From assembly GCA_020726505.1 (NCBI GenBank), contig JAHLEZ010000013.1, positions 1,488,001 to 1,552,000 of the forward strand: a stretch of 64,000 nucleotides of DNA, written 5' to 3'. The stretch is from Leptodontidium sp. MPI-SDFR-AT-0119 (lineage: Eukaryota; Ascomycota; Leotiomycetes; Helotiales; Leptodontidiaceae). A model generated the notes under the pieces. That model was not told the origin of the DNA and did not search any database. It saw only the letters and a program-made list of their open reading frames with translations. Every line of letters starts with the position of its first letter. Positions within the stretch are counted from its first letter, which is position 1. Both the position numbers and the translations under genes were made by a program. Positions 11,544 to 23,117 of this stretch are shown piece after piece.

Positions 11544-12616
11544 GTTCAAGCTTTGTTGGGGAATGGGGAGTGCGTGCTATCGTGGGATTTGACTGCCAGC
11601 GGAAGGTTCGTAGCCGTGGAGAACGAGACGAGTATGAAGTATAAAGTGAGGTATCGAGAGAAAGGCTTCGGCTGTTTGTTACTTCCGCAACAAGAACAAA
11701 GTCAGACCACCAAGTACACGACATAAGGTAGGTAGCGATATAAAATCCAGGACTTCCTAGCTCTTTGCAATTCTATTAAAAATTATATGAAAAGTAGGAA
11801 GATAATGGTTAGCTCGGTCTGGCTTACGATGGCTAAAGAAATAGTGCAAGCGAATTCCATTCTTGGTCTGCCGTGCTCTTTGCCAGCGTATCTAGGAGAG
11901 GACGTTCAGTATGGAAACATTTCAAGTTCTAGAATCAAACTCGTAATTTTCTTGATTATTCAGCATCCTAAGTTCCCTCCAAATGAAAGCCAATCTTGCC
12001 GAACAATCTGGGGAAAAGAGGCTAGCAAAAGGACGTCTTCCATCCGACGAGTCAGCCGTAAACGATTGTCAACACCCGCTGGTGACACCTGTGCCCTCAA
12101 CCTATCGCTGAGTCTGATTTCGGGGTAAGAAACTGGGGGAAGGCCGATAAGTGGGGGTTAACCATCGTTTTACTTGTGTGGAGGTGGAGGAACAGAGCTA
12201 TCCGACACAGTTCCCAAAACATTCGATTCGTCCCGCGACAAAGTGACGGGGAAGCCAGCAAGAACCAATTTTCGGCACAAGCTCAAAGCCCTCAGCGGTT
12301 CTCCATTTCTGGTCAACATTCTGGTGCTCCACAAGATCGATTCCCAAGTCAGGGTTGCCATGTCATGCGACGCATGGTGGCGAGGGTTGACATCGAAAGG
12401 GGTTAAGGTTAAGCGAGCGATAAGCCAGAGAGAGGGAACGGTTGTGGAGCACCACTACTTTCAGTATCGATACCTCTGTCCTTTGACAACAATCATATAA
12501 GATCAACTAGGTATGAGTTGCAATAAAGTCAGATCGTCGCATAGGTTAATAGCCTCAGACTCATTCATCAGCTTCGCTTCGGGATTTCTCAGGCTCGCAC
12601 CAGTGTAGTATTCGCA
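11544..12616. other. Intergenic between divergent F-box and permease genes
   Basis: Divergent promoter region of over 1 kb. The short frames at 11787-12128 and 12174-12500 lack domains and coding feel. No regulatory site could be assigned. Confidence 0.45.
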
Positions 12617-14218
12617 ATGGGTGAGAAAGTCGAAGGCGGTCCACAAGACCTCAATATCACCCAGCGCCCGACGAACAACGCCGACTACGAGAATGGCGAT
12701 TCCAAGCAAATTGAGGGATCAGATCCAGCTTTGACTTTCGCTGCTGGCGAAGTTGTTGAGTTCACTGCCGAGGAAGAAGCTAGTGTCTTGAGCAAGATCG
12801 ATTGGCATATCCTCCCTCTGCTATGTTGGGTGTATGCCATCCAATTTGCAGACAAGACTACCCTCAATTATGCGTCTTTGATGGGAATCAGAGAGGACAC
12901 CCACCTCAAGGCCAACTCTCAGGAGTACAGCTGGGCTTCCAGTATTTTTTACGCTGGCTACATTTTCTGGGAGTAAGCCACTCTTCCGCAGTTTCACTAA
13001 GTGTAAAGATTGATCAGAAGCAGATTTCCAACAACATACTTGATGCGACGTCTCCCTCTGGGTAAATACACAGCTGCCAACATCCTCTTCTGGGGTATTG
13101 TTCTCACCTGCCACGCTTCTGTTCGAAATTATGCCGGACTTCTTTCCGTCCGATTTTTTCTGGGTGCCCTAGAAGCCACTGTCACACCTGCCTTTGTGAT
13201 ATTCACTTCCATGTGGTACAAGAAGAACGAGCAGGGCCGCAGGATGGGATACTGGCTTTGTTGCAACGGAGTCGCCACTCTCATCATGTCGCCGTTTGCT
13301 TATGGGCTGTCCGGCGTCACTAACGCCGCCCTACCTAGCTGGGAGATCCTCTTCCTCGTCTTGGGACTTATCACCATCACCACAGGAGCCATCTACCTAT
13401 ACTACATGCCAGACAACCAAATCAACGCAAAGTTCCTGTCACATCAGGAGAAGCTCATCGCCATCGAACGCATCCGTGGAAATTTTCAAGGCATCGGCAG
13501 CAGAATTTGGAAATGGAGCCAATTTCGCGAGGCGTTCATGGATCCACGTACATATCTCTATGTGCTCTACTCTCTGCTCATGAACATTCCCAATGGAGGC
13601 ATCACCACATTCGGCTCAATCATCATAAAAAGTTTCGGCTTCAACTCCCGTCTTTCTCTTCTCCTCTCCATGCCCGGAGGAGCTGTCGACATCATCGCCA
13701 AACTTGGATTCACTTATGTCTCTGATAAGTACCTTGACCGAACGATCCCCGCCATTATTGCCATTCTCATCCCCATGGTTGGAGGGATCATGATGATTAC
13801 CATCCCGCTCGAACAAAAGGGGGCTTTACTCGTAGGCTACTACTGTATTTCCGCTGCTGGGGCATCTTGGGGTCTCGTCATGGTGCTTATCTCCAACAAC
13901 ACTTTGGGTTACACTAAGAAAGCCACCGTCAACGGCCTTCAAATCCTAGCTTATGGTGCAGGAAACTGGATCGGTCCTCAAACATTCCGCGCTTCTGATG
14001 CTCCCGATTACCACAAGGGTAAAACAGTTGTGGCTGTCATGTATGGCTGTGCAGCTGGGACACTGATATTGCTGCGCGTGTTGAATATTCTTGAGAACAA
14101 GAGAAGAGATAGGAGGCAAGCTGAGGTTGAGGGTACGCCAGAAGGAGAGCAGGAAATGGGCACCGAGTTCTTGGATTTGACTGATTTCGAGCAGCCGAGA
14201 TTCAGATACGTTGTCTAG
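12617..14218 (+). CDS. MFS transporter of the Dal5 / allantoate permease family
   Basis: Predicted plasma-membrane permease of the anion:cation symporter family, whose members carry allantoate, ureidosuccinate, nicotinate, pantothenate and related organic anions. Two exons (12617-12972 and 13024-14218) join GA|A within FWEFPTTYLMRRLP, giving 516 aa, a normal length for the family. Landmarks are KIDWHILPLLCWVYAIQFADKTTLNYASLMG in TM1, the TM2-3 loop FPTTYLMRRLPLGKY, RFFLGALEATVTPAF with the WYKKNEQGRRMGYW loop, FLSHQEKLIAIERIRGN before the central loop, and a basic, then acidic cytosolic C-tail. The N-tail of ~75 residues is hydrophilic. The substrate cannot be read from sequence. It converges on the monooxygenase gene at 14779, with 560 bp between stops, and may share a pathway with it. 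Confidence 0.9.
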
Positions 14219-14778
14219 GATATCGATGGTTTTGCTGAGCGCCTGTGGCTTGTAGCGTTGTAGCGTTGAGGATTGTATGCCAGGAGTGAAGTGGAGTCAG
14301 GGTGAGGTCTGTAAGGAGTGAACTAAATCCTACTATTTGAATGCATGTCTTGTTTCATTGACAGCGACATTTACATTTGGAAAAAGGCTGTACAGTCCAA
14401 CAATGGTTCCTTTGAATAACTGGTCGACTATTAAGGCACAAAGTTGTCTGCCTGTGATCTGTTGAAGCTAAGGATTCCCCATCAGTGTGAGACAACTGGC
14501 GAGTCTGGTACTCGAGTAATCCGTGCCAGGGAGATGCCACATTATAACATCTTGAATTCATGCAACTGTTTGGGTTCAGTTCGATTATTTGTATATGTGA
14601 TTTTTGTTCTTTTACTTGTCTACCGTAAGATTTACAGCCGTCTGACTTAAGGTAGATAGATGTTCAGCGTCTGAAGCTCAAAGTTGATCATGAGCATCAA
14701 AATACAGTATAAATTGAGAACGGATGCAATTGTCTACCTGCAGCACGAATCTTCATATATAAACCAATTGAGACAGGT
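14219..14778. other. Convergent 3' region
   Basis: Shared 3' flank of the permease and the monooxygenase. It should hold both polyadenylation signals. No gene seen. Confidence 0.5.
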
Positions 14779-16860
14779 CTAACTCTCAGCCTCTAACAAA
14801 TCGTTAATATCATCCCTCACATACTCCGGCTGCACATCCTTCCCATTCAACAACCCCAAATACCAGCTCAAGTCCCTTCCGTCGAACTCCCTCTCACTAA
14901 ATCCGTTTCCAAGATACCAAAACCTGTTTCTGTTCGCATACTTGAGCTCGTAATCTTCCCAACGCACCGTCTTCATGTTCTCGAAGAAGTGCACTCGACT
15001 GCCGGGCCACATCATAACCTCCCCATCGACGGTGCCTTGTTTGAACCATGAGCGGCACGGCGACGACCATGCAGTGCGTGGGATGAAAGTGCGACGATGC
15101 TCGGCGAAGTCAGCGACGGCTGCTTCGGACGGGGAGAAGGAAGTTAGGTGTTCCATGGACATCTTCTCGAGCATTTGGAGGAAATGCTTGGAGAGGACTT
15201 CGGTGATGGGGAGGAAGGAGCCGTGACCATATGGGCCGAATGGACCGTTGAAAACTGTAAAATGATTAGCACAATTTTTGTTAGTCTAAATATAGGAACA
15301 TACTGAGGTAGTTGGGGAAATGAGGAACAGTGATCGAGAGGTAAGTGCTGGGGACAGTCGCCCATTCTTCAGCCAGACTTTTACCCTCACGACCGATAGT
15401 GGGATAGTGCGGTTTCCAGCTAACGTCGAATCCGGTGGCGCAGACAATGATATCTGCTTCGTGCTCTATTCCATCACTAGTTCTGATTCCTTTTTCAGTG
15501 ATCTCCTTGATTGTTCCTTGGATCACATCCACATTATCCTCGCACAGCGCTTCCAGATACCCATTACCAGGCGTTGGACGACGACATCCGACGGCAAAGT
15601 CCTTGGGGACAATAGCATCAGCGATCCAGGGTTTTTTCTCCAGCTTCCGTCTCATTTCCTTCTCTGCAAAAGCACGTGCGGTTGCTTGCTCTGGAGAGCC
15701 GTTCAAGATGAAACGGAACCGGGAGTTCAGCTCTGATTCGATGTTCTTACGGTATTTCAAATACATCTCTGGGTTCTCGGCGAGCAGCTTCTTTTGCTCC
15801 TCGGTGTAGTCAAAGTTTCCTCCGTTTTTGCCAGCGAAGTTCGAGCCGAATCCAGCTGTGACCCACGATGTAGAGCGAATGAAGCATTTCAGGTTCTTCA
15901 ATTCGGGTAGGATGTTGGGAACGATTTGGACAGCACTCGAGCCCGACCCGATGATCGCGACTGTCTTGCCCCTGAGGTCGACATTTGAATCCCAGTTGGC
16001 ACTGTGTAACATTGGACCTCTGAAAGATTCCCGGCCTTTGATGGTGGGCCACTTCCATTTGCTAGCACACAGTCAGATCGCACCGTCAAGACCAGGATAA
16101 CTGAGTACTTGCTTGAGGACTCCGCTGGCATTGACCAGTACATTGCACTTGTCATCAATCACGTCTTCTGGGTTATCACCTCTCTGGATCTTGACGTGCC
16201 ATTCCTGGGTTTCCTCGCTCCAAGTCGCCCCCACTACTCTGTGGCTAAGCTTGATGTATTTGCGTAGTTTGTAGTCATCCGCCAGTGTTTTGAAGTATTG
16301 TAGGATTTGAGGTGCCGATGAATAGCTGAAAACAATCAGTTCAAGTACCAGGATACAACCAAATAATACGTACTATGAGCTCCAGTGAGCTGAAGGTGCC
16401 CAACTCAGCTGATAATTGACCGAAGGAATATCACAGGCACAGCCTGGGTATCTGCAAGACGTTAATGTCTGACACTTCAAATCTGGATCTGTACTTACCT
16501 GTTCTCGTACCAAGTACCACCAATTTCTGGATTCTTTTCATAGATCGCGAGCTCAATGTCCAGTGGCGAGGTATCTATATCATGAGCAAAATTCAAAGCA
16601 CTTGCACCAGCACCGATCGTGATGACCCTGATCTTTCGACCTCGGCGATTTGGCTCCTCGAGAATCTTGTAAGGCTCCTCTTCTGTGGCTGTGGCTTTTT
16701 CAACCTTGTTTCCACTGACGTGACCATGGCAGCAACCATTGGTCAGAACATCTTCCACATTCGCGGCCTCGACATATTTCGCTTTGGTACCCTTGGTTTG
16801 TGACACGGTGTCGAGAGCTTGCTCTTCAACGACAACACTGCCGAGTTCGATTGATCCCAT
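14779..16860 (-). CDS. Flavin-dependent Baeyer-Villiger-type monooxygenase
   Basis: NADPH- and FAD-dependent oxygenase predicted to insert oxygen next to a carbonyl (ketone to ester or lactone). Five exons (16860-16499, 16451-16374, 16325-16113, 16061-15304, 15254-14779) close to 628 aa. It has two Rossmann fingerprints: VITIGAGASALNFAHDI for FAD and VAIIGSGSSAVQIVP for NADPH. Between them is FRGPMLHSANWD, which fits the BVMO signature F-x-G-x3-H-x3-W-[P/D]. Other family blocks are GGTWYENRYPGCACDIPS, NASGVL-N-KWKWP and IIVCATGFD. The third intron is not GT-AG: only a GC donor (GCAAGT at 16112-16107) with a CTAG acceptor yields the expected GVLNKWKWP. The N-terminal ~75 residues before the first Rossmann fold are an extension. 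Its substrate is unknown. Neighbours are a co-oriented transcription factor upstream and a permease facing it. Confidence 0.92.
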
Positions 16861-17561
16861 GGTTGAAAAGTTGTAGTAGACAAGAAAAAGACGATTGAGA
16901 ATGTTGAAGGCTAAGTGGAAAGCGTTATGGGGGTTTGATGGGCGATGGATTCTGTATAATACTGTCCCTCCACATCCCCCCCCCCCCACCGGTCCGCTTC
17001 TGGATTGAATATTTCACTGCTACTGGCTGTGCCGTTAACTTCATATTGCAGATCTGTGTTTGTTGCATGTGGCGTGCATGCTTCACCACCACCTCCACAC
17101 CAGTTGACCTCGATGGAGCTCCACATCCTATCGGGACCGGTCCCCCCACTTTCGAAGGAACGCAATCGAAGGATGTATGCGACACAATAATTAAGTTGGG
17201 AGGGACGGCAAAGCTTTGATGTGTCGGAGAGCATTCTCGACCCGAAAGTACATCGGATCTGTTTAGGGGATTACGAGATCTCACGGTCTTCCACAGTAGA
17301 GTTGGAATGCAAGCCAGCCAACCAACTGGTCACGCCGAAACACAATCTTTAGATTATGACGTGGAGGTTCGAATTACCACTCAAAAAACAAGGTGCTGTA
17401 TTTCAAGCGATCATCAAGTTTGTCGGATCTAGAATTGCGTCTTGGTGGGGTGCTTGACTGGGCACTTGCTTCGAGTACAAGTCAGATTGGAACATAGCAA
17501 ACGTGCCAGAAACAGACTTCAAACAGCTCAACCGTGAATCCCTAGACATACCACAGTCCCT
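16861..17561. promoter_or_regulatory. Promoter region of the monooxygenase, with poly-C tract
   Basis: 700 bp between the regulator's stop and the monooxygenase start. A run of eleven C's lies near 16977-16988, with CACCACCACCTCCAC near 17082. No gene was supported on either strand and no specific operator could be assigned. Confidence 0.4.
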
Positions 17562-19901
17562 TCACAGCCGCAAAGGACTCCTTTCACTCTCCGTATCGTA
17601 GATCTCCTCCAGTACCTTCGTCATAGACAGTCCAACATCCCACACATCCCTTCGATCGCAAATCTGATGCATCCATTGCATATACTGGTCCTCCCACTGG
17701 TCTGCCCCCTTTTCGGGATTGCTACTCAGTGTTAAGATGATTGGATTGTCGCTGTAGAGCCGTAAAGCCGCTATTACTCCCTCAATGACCGTTTTGGCAG
17801 GCCGAAAATGAGTCGGATACTCTACGATGTTCAAAGGATCCCTGTCGCTTTGCATCTGGGTTATACTCAAGCGTAGGATTCGCCAGAGAATTAGAAGCAT
17901 CCTGAATGCTTGTGTGGATGTCCATGGTCCTTCCCAAGGGGCTGATCGATCTGGAGTGGCCATTTCATGCATGACTTTCAGTGTTTCGCCGAGGATGTTG
18001 AGTGTCGTTTCGTCAACACTTAGTCCAGATCGCCGAGTGGTGACATAGTTCCCAAGAGTGAGATGAGTAGCTGTTGCTAGACCTGCTGTGGGGTTGCTTT
18101 CGACTACGCCGCCTACGAGAAGGTCATCTGGTATTCCTAGACTTATTTTAGTGGAGAGACAGCCAAGTCGTACAGCGTGCCAGAGTGACTGGCAGTCTTG
18201 ACTGCACGGCGTACATGGACTATTGCCTGCTGCTCCTAGTATCAGGCCGAGAGCTGCAGAGACCTGGGAATTTTGAGCTTGGGTGAGTACGTGGAACGGA
18301 TTTGGGTCGGAGAGGGTTGGAGGAAGTTGATAGTAGCAGCGTGTGAAGTCGCGGACGAGGCGCTCGAGATTCGAAACAATGCAAAGGGCTGCGAAGGGAG
18401 AGATGGTCAGGAGAGAAATGAGTTGCAGGGAAGTGTTGGCTGAGAGTAAGGATTGCGTCGCTGCAAGTAATGATTTCGTGTCAGGTTCTCGGTGTAAGTA
18501 ATCAGCGCGGTAAGCTTCTAGACTTAGATGGTCGTCGTGAAGAAGCTGCCACCAAGAAGATGCAGAATCAGCTTCCCAGAGCGGCGTAGCATTGGGCAGT
18601 TCCCATTCGAATTCGATGGATGAGACTGATGGTCGGGCATTGCAAGATACAAGAAGGTGATAGTCAAAGAAGTAAAATGCATATATTGACAGCTTGAGGG
18701 ACTCTTGGGTGATGAATTGGTGCCATTTGAGATACACCGCCGGTTCATCGAAGGGGAGGTCCAGATTTAAGTCGATACTCCAGAGACTGAGAGTTGGGAT
18801 GGCCGCTTTCTGATGCAGAAGATCAAGCTCGCGAACTGCCTTAACAGAGATCAGATAAGTTTAGGAGTAAAAGACACGAGCCTACATCTGTCAAGAACCT
18901 GTACATTTTCCTAGATTTCGACATGAGTTGGTCATCACCTGAAAAGGTTCCGTAGACCGTGTAAAGGATCCAGCTTTGGAGAACCCAGTTCGTCCTGAAT
19001 CTTTGTCTACTCTCCATAACCTTGGTCATGTAAGATCAGTCCTTAAGTTTATTTCACAACGCAGACATCTTACCAATATTCCCAGTTCGTAACTTCCGCT
19101 CCTCCACAAGTCTTGGCTCATTTGATGGAGCCGTACTGAATCGCTCGAAACTTTTCTTCTTCCCGAATACAGACTTCCGATTGCGACCATTATTTTCAGC
19201 ATTATAGGTGTAGTTTCAGACTGTGAGAAGGATGGCCTATGCAGTATTGGTAGAGCAGGGTGGAAATTCGAGAAATATGATTCCACGTGATTGGCAATTT
19301 CCTCCGGTGGAAGACTGTTCGCCTTGATATCAGAACGGGGCAGGAAAGAGCATCCGGCGAGGTATAAACCTACTTCAATGGGCTAAGAGGCGGGTCAATT
19401 GTCCTACTCTCTGGACTCCCATTCTCCACGTCGAGATTTTCAGCGTGCACAAGAATTTCGTCGTTCCCTGGGGTGGGAGGACTGTTAACATTGAGACTCG
19501 TCCTGGGTCGCTTTCGTGGCCTTGATGTCTGAGCCTGAGCACCTGAACATCTATCCATGTGTCGTTTACAGACATCCCTGATTTCGTCAATGTTGATCCC
19601 TCTGCCTCGTGACATTCAAATCGCCTACCTCCTCGCGAATTGAGCCTTGCATTTCGTGCATTCAAAGTTCTCGGCGTCTCCCTCCCCATGATCTTATCGT
19701 GAAACGTCAGCTCATCGCATCCTGACCCCGACTTGCAGATCTGTGGAAGGGATCACTGACGGGTCTTCTTGTGTCGGTCGAGGTTTTCCTGCGCAGAAGT
19801 CGGCGTCAGTCATTTCCCTAGTAAGCTGTCGGACGCTCCCATACACTTCTGGTAAAAGCTCTACAGCATACATCGCATGCAAATGGTTTGGAAGGAGGCA
19901 T
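17562..19901 (-). CDS. C2H2 zinc-finger transcription factor with fungal-specific regulatory domain
   Basis: Nuclear regulator with N-terminal DNA-binding fingers and the middle-homology (Fungal_trans) domain. Seven exons (19901-19845, 19788-19761, 19692-19629, 19601-19374, 19314-19074, 19020-18886, 18839-17562) close to 676 aa. Finger 1 is CDVCCRAFTRSENLDRHKKTHH (residues ~9-30, cut by two introns, one exon being 28 nt). Finger 2 is CTKCKAQFARR then CKRHMDRC, with a stretched spacer. A basic PRKRPRTS nuclear-localisation-like patch follows. Fungal_trans begins with ESYFSNFHPALPILHRPSF and includes WILYTVYGTFSG. The long last exon is helical and hydrophobic, as usual. Placed co-directionally upstream of the monooxygenase, it could be its pathway-specific regulator; that is inference from position. 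Confidence 0.88.
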
Positions 19902-20144
19902 AGTGTTGACAATTGGATACGTGGAGATGTAACCAAGAGATGGTGGTCCTGGACATCTAGTCGCTGTTGCGGGAGGCACCTTGACAGAAGGTCACCTGAC
20001 TTGATTCGGTACCTAGGTACCTCCCATACCTGCAAGGGAAGTCCACCTTTCAAGTTTCTTCCATCGCTGTAAATAGAAATACAAACTTCTCCTCTGAGAT
20101 ACAGAACATCGTATCTAGGTCATCCCGATCGAGACAGATTCAGA
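19902..20144. promoter_or_regulatory. Divergent promoter between regulator and pseudogene
   Basis: Only 243 bp separate the regulator start from the ATG of the pseudogene on the other strand. It holds a short palindrome GGTACCTAGGTACC near 20009-20022. No proven site. Confidence 0.4.
20009..20022. repeat. Perfect 14-bp palindrome GGTACCTAGGTACC
   Basis: A perfect inverted repeat about 110 bp upstream of the C2H2 regulator start. It could be a dimer operator or chance; CCTAGG-type motifs also occur elsewhere in the spacers (for example near 48515). Confidence 0.5.
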
Positions 20145-20793
20145 ATGGCAACTCCTAAACAACCCCAGATCCACCTACTCTGCCTCTCCTTCCGGTCCTT
20201 CCTCGACCAACAATATGCCTCTCTCATCGACTCCATCTCCGAACCAGCCCAATAAAACGAGCTAAATCAGCAACCGGAGCAAACAGATATCTCGATTCCA
20301 ACACACCAAAAGCCGCCATCGCCACAGACGAAGGCCTGACGAAGCCAGAAAACGCAACTGTCGGCACCAAAATCCAGTCGTACCTTCAGAATGGCGGTGA
20401 GTCATCTTTGGGCTACACTTCCCCAGCTTCGTCACGGACTTTGAACCTCTCTTCACGTGCTTTGGATTGGCTTGGAAGCGCGGAAATTATGAGCGAGGTA
20501 CTTTTGAAGTTGGTAACTTCTACACCCTCCCTCGAGGTGTCACTTCTAGTTCGCTACCGTCGACGTTCGGTATGAAAGCTCTGCAGGTTCGGGAAGCAAA
20601 GCCGCAAGAGAAGATCTTTGTGCCTATTCCTGGAGGAAAAACACAGTCGATGGTATTTGCACCCAGAGATGTTGATCAGACTCAAGCGGCAATTGTGGGA
20701 ACGAGGATAGGAAATGGGTATTTAGCTTATGTTGGAGATGTCAATGGAGAAGCGTAGTCTGACCGGGTTATTTTGGCTTTATGTGGTTTTTGA
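20145..20793 (+). pseudogene. Broken copy of an uncharacterised fungal gene
   Basis: Starts at ATG 20145 with HLLCLSFRSFLDQQYASLID, then hits TAA after PAQ. Shifting frame, KRAKSATG continues through YLDSNTPKAAIATDEGLT to SYLQNGG. A second shift at ~20400 gives VIFGLHFPSFVTDFE, GLAWKRGNYERGTFEVG, then PQEKIFVPIPGGKTQSMVFA and GYLAYVGDVNGEA. TAG at 20755 interrupts, and the same frame resumes as SDRVILALCGF to TGA at 20793. That makes two frameshifts and one nonsense codon in 650 bp. I know this order of blocks from uncharacterised ascomycete proteins, but I have no function for them. The spliced-intron alternative fails because no donor or acceptor fits at the breaks. Confidence 0.65.
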
Positions 20794-21322
20794 GATGGGG
20801 ATTAGGGAGGTGGAGGAAAGGGATAAGGCATATTCATGCTTGAAGAATCCCCTCCTCGGACTTCAACGAGTTTGCCTGTTCAGTTGTGCTCAAACAATGA
20901 CCTCAACGAAAAAGGAGGAGGAATAGGATCAGAAGCCACCAATCGATTTGAAAATCCGAGAAACACCAAGAGAATCTCATATGATACAGTCGAATATAAA
21001 ATCGCAGAAATTCATTCTCGTATTAGATATCTCATGAGCTTTCAGGTGCTGTTTGTTTTGTTTTGGTCCCAGTAGATGATGAGGGCATCGGTTGGCCATT
21101 TAGGGAATGCCGAGTACTGTTGAGTACACTAGTCGAGATGACGTAAAGCTTCCCCCCAGGTAGAAAGGGGACAGCTAATAACAGCTGTTGCTTATCCGAA
21201 TCTGGCCTCGATTATTTGGGAATATTGGTAGATGTTCGAGCATTGAAACTTACAGGTTATTGCATTACACAGTTTGAAATTTGCCTCATCTAAATTTCTC
21301 ACCATTTGAGATCCCCACCAAA
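20794..21322. other. Intergenic, no gene seen
   Basis: 3' flank of the pseudogene and promoter of the methyltransferase. AT-richer toward 21230-21320. Confidence 0.5.
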
Positions 21323-22509
21323 ATGTCAACACCAGAAGAAACTTCATATATCTTGAATAAGAACAAGACAACCGAAGAAAGTAGGCGGCAAGAACCCCCA
21401 TCCCCTTATTGTGTGTATAATCAGATGTACTCATAGATAATAGATTGAATATCCAACACCGTTTCATCAACACTTTCGGTCCGCCAGAGCAGATCCACCC
21501 CTCAATACCCAAAGACCGCATCTGCCGCATCGCAGACATCGCAACAGGAACTGGGTACTCCAACCTTTCCCATCAAATTAAACCATACTAGACTGATCAT
21601 TGGTCTCTAGAGTCTGGCTCCAAGACCTTTCTACCATCCTGTCTAAAACACCCACCTCAAGCAACGAATCACGACAATACGTCGGCTTCGACATCTCGCG
21701 TGATTTCTTCCCCAAGGGCCACACCTCGGACTTCAGCTACGTGCAGCATAATGTGCTGAGACCATTCCCGGATGAACATCTAGGGAAGTATGATTTTGTG
21801 CATGTGAGGCTGCTGATCGCTGCGTTGAAAGAGGATGATATTCCAATTGCGTTGGAGAATGTCGTTGAGCTTCTAGGTAGGGATCATTCTCCCTTTTTCT
21901 TCTTGTTCGAGTCTCAGGATGAGAGGCTTGACTTTATATTTACATTTAAATTTACATTGACACACCAAACAACAGCTCCAGGCGGATACATCCAATGGGA
22001 CGAATGGGACTTCCCCTCAATCCAACTCCCCTCTGCCCCACCAACCGTGAAGCAGACCCTAACAGACTTCCTCGATTTCTGCACCCCCCTCGGGTTCGCG
22101 CGCGACATCGCGCGTAACCTCCACAATGAACTCTCACAGGATTCGACCATCGACCAGCATTTCCTGAGTAAGACGACGTGGTATAGTTTGAGGGATGAGG
22201 AGACTATGGAGAGGTCGAGGGATGTGGCGAGGGTGTGGTGGCTTGGTGCTGTGAAAAGTTTGTGGCCGATTATATTGGCGAGGAAGGAGAATGGGGAGGC
22301 GAGAGAGGAGGGGGGGATTAGGAGGATTGTGGGAGAGAAGGTGGGGATTATGGCAGAGGTGGGTGTTTGATTACTTTTGCTTGTTTCTCTGTTCTCAGCA
22401 TATTTTTATGGTGATGTGAGAGCTGACTTGATTCTTATAGTGGTTTAATCAAGGAGGCATCCCAGGTATCCCATTGGTGGTGGTTTGTGGGAAGAAGATG
22501 GAGTTTTAG
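21323..22509 (+). CDS. LaeA-like SAM-dependent methyltransferase
   Basis: Class I methyltransferase of the fungal LaeA/TAM type, often linked to secondary metabolism; substrate unknown. Five exons (21323-21387, 21444-21554, 21611-21876, 21976-22358, 22441-22509) close to 297 aa. After the N-terminal SRRLNIQHRFI comes motif I, ADIATGTGVWLQDLS, formed across intron 2. Later blocks are YVGFDIS, NVLRPFPDEHLGKYDFVHVRLL, ENVVELL-APGGYIQWDEWD (post-II/III) and a C-terminal WFNQGGIPGIPLVVVCGKK. Intron 1 needs a GC donor (CG|GCAAGA at 21388) to give SRRLN; a GT donor there breaks the frame. The last exon is easily missed because reading through intron 4 meets a stop after MAEVGV. It lies next to a pseudogene and near the monooxygenase/regulator group. 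Confidence 0.87.
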
Positions 22510-23117
22510 AGGTGGAGTATATGCTGATCTGAATCTTGACTTTGAGAGTAGCATGTCATCATCAAGGCATTATTGTCTCGGAATTTCACTACTGACACGT
22601 TCTTGCAATTTGTTTTTGTAATCTGGCAATAACAAGTTAAGGAGACTCTATTCAACTTGAGTTTGTTAGTTTCCAATTCCCGTCAATGTAAGTGGTTTCT
22701 AGCATCACATTCACAATCCTTTGCACAGTCGAGTTTTGGCAGTATTATCTATCTACAAATCTCACAATCCATGAATTCGTCCGAAAACGTTAGCAGAAGT
22801 TCCCCACGGTTCGCAATGTCATATCATCCCTTTCTCAAAGTGCTCGCATCTCGTCAATCATGACCGCCCTGATCTGACATATCCTGTACAAGCATCCATC
22901 GTTCCATAAAACCACCAAATTCATCAGTCGTCGTATCATATCGTATCAAGCGTCCCCCGTCCCAGTCGTAAAGTCACTAATAGTACAAAACGTATCCTAC
23001 AAGCCACTCGTGGGGCACAAGATAATGCAAAATTAAAAGCGAAGAGCAGCAGAAGCAAGAGCAGAGCAGAAAAAAAGCAAAGGAAAGAAAACCGCCATGT
23101 ATCTTCAGGTGAACATA
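22510..23117. other. Convergent 3' region
   Basis: Tail-to-tail spacer between the methyltransferase and the 750-aa orphan. No gene seen. Confidence 0.5.

Noticed and set aside
17360..17380. GGTTCGAATT box resembling a tRNA B box
   Set aside because: Flanks form a GTGG/CCAC palindrome but no tRNA cloverleaf, acceptor stem or A box.
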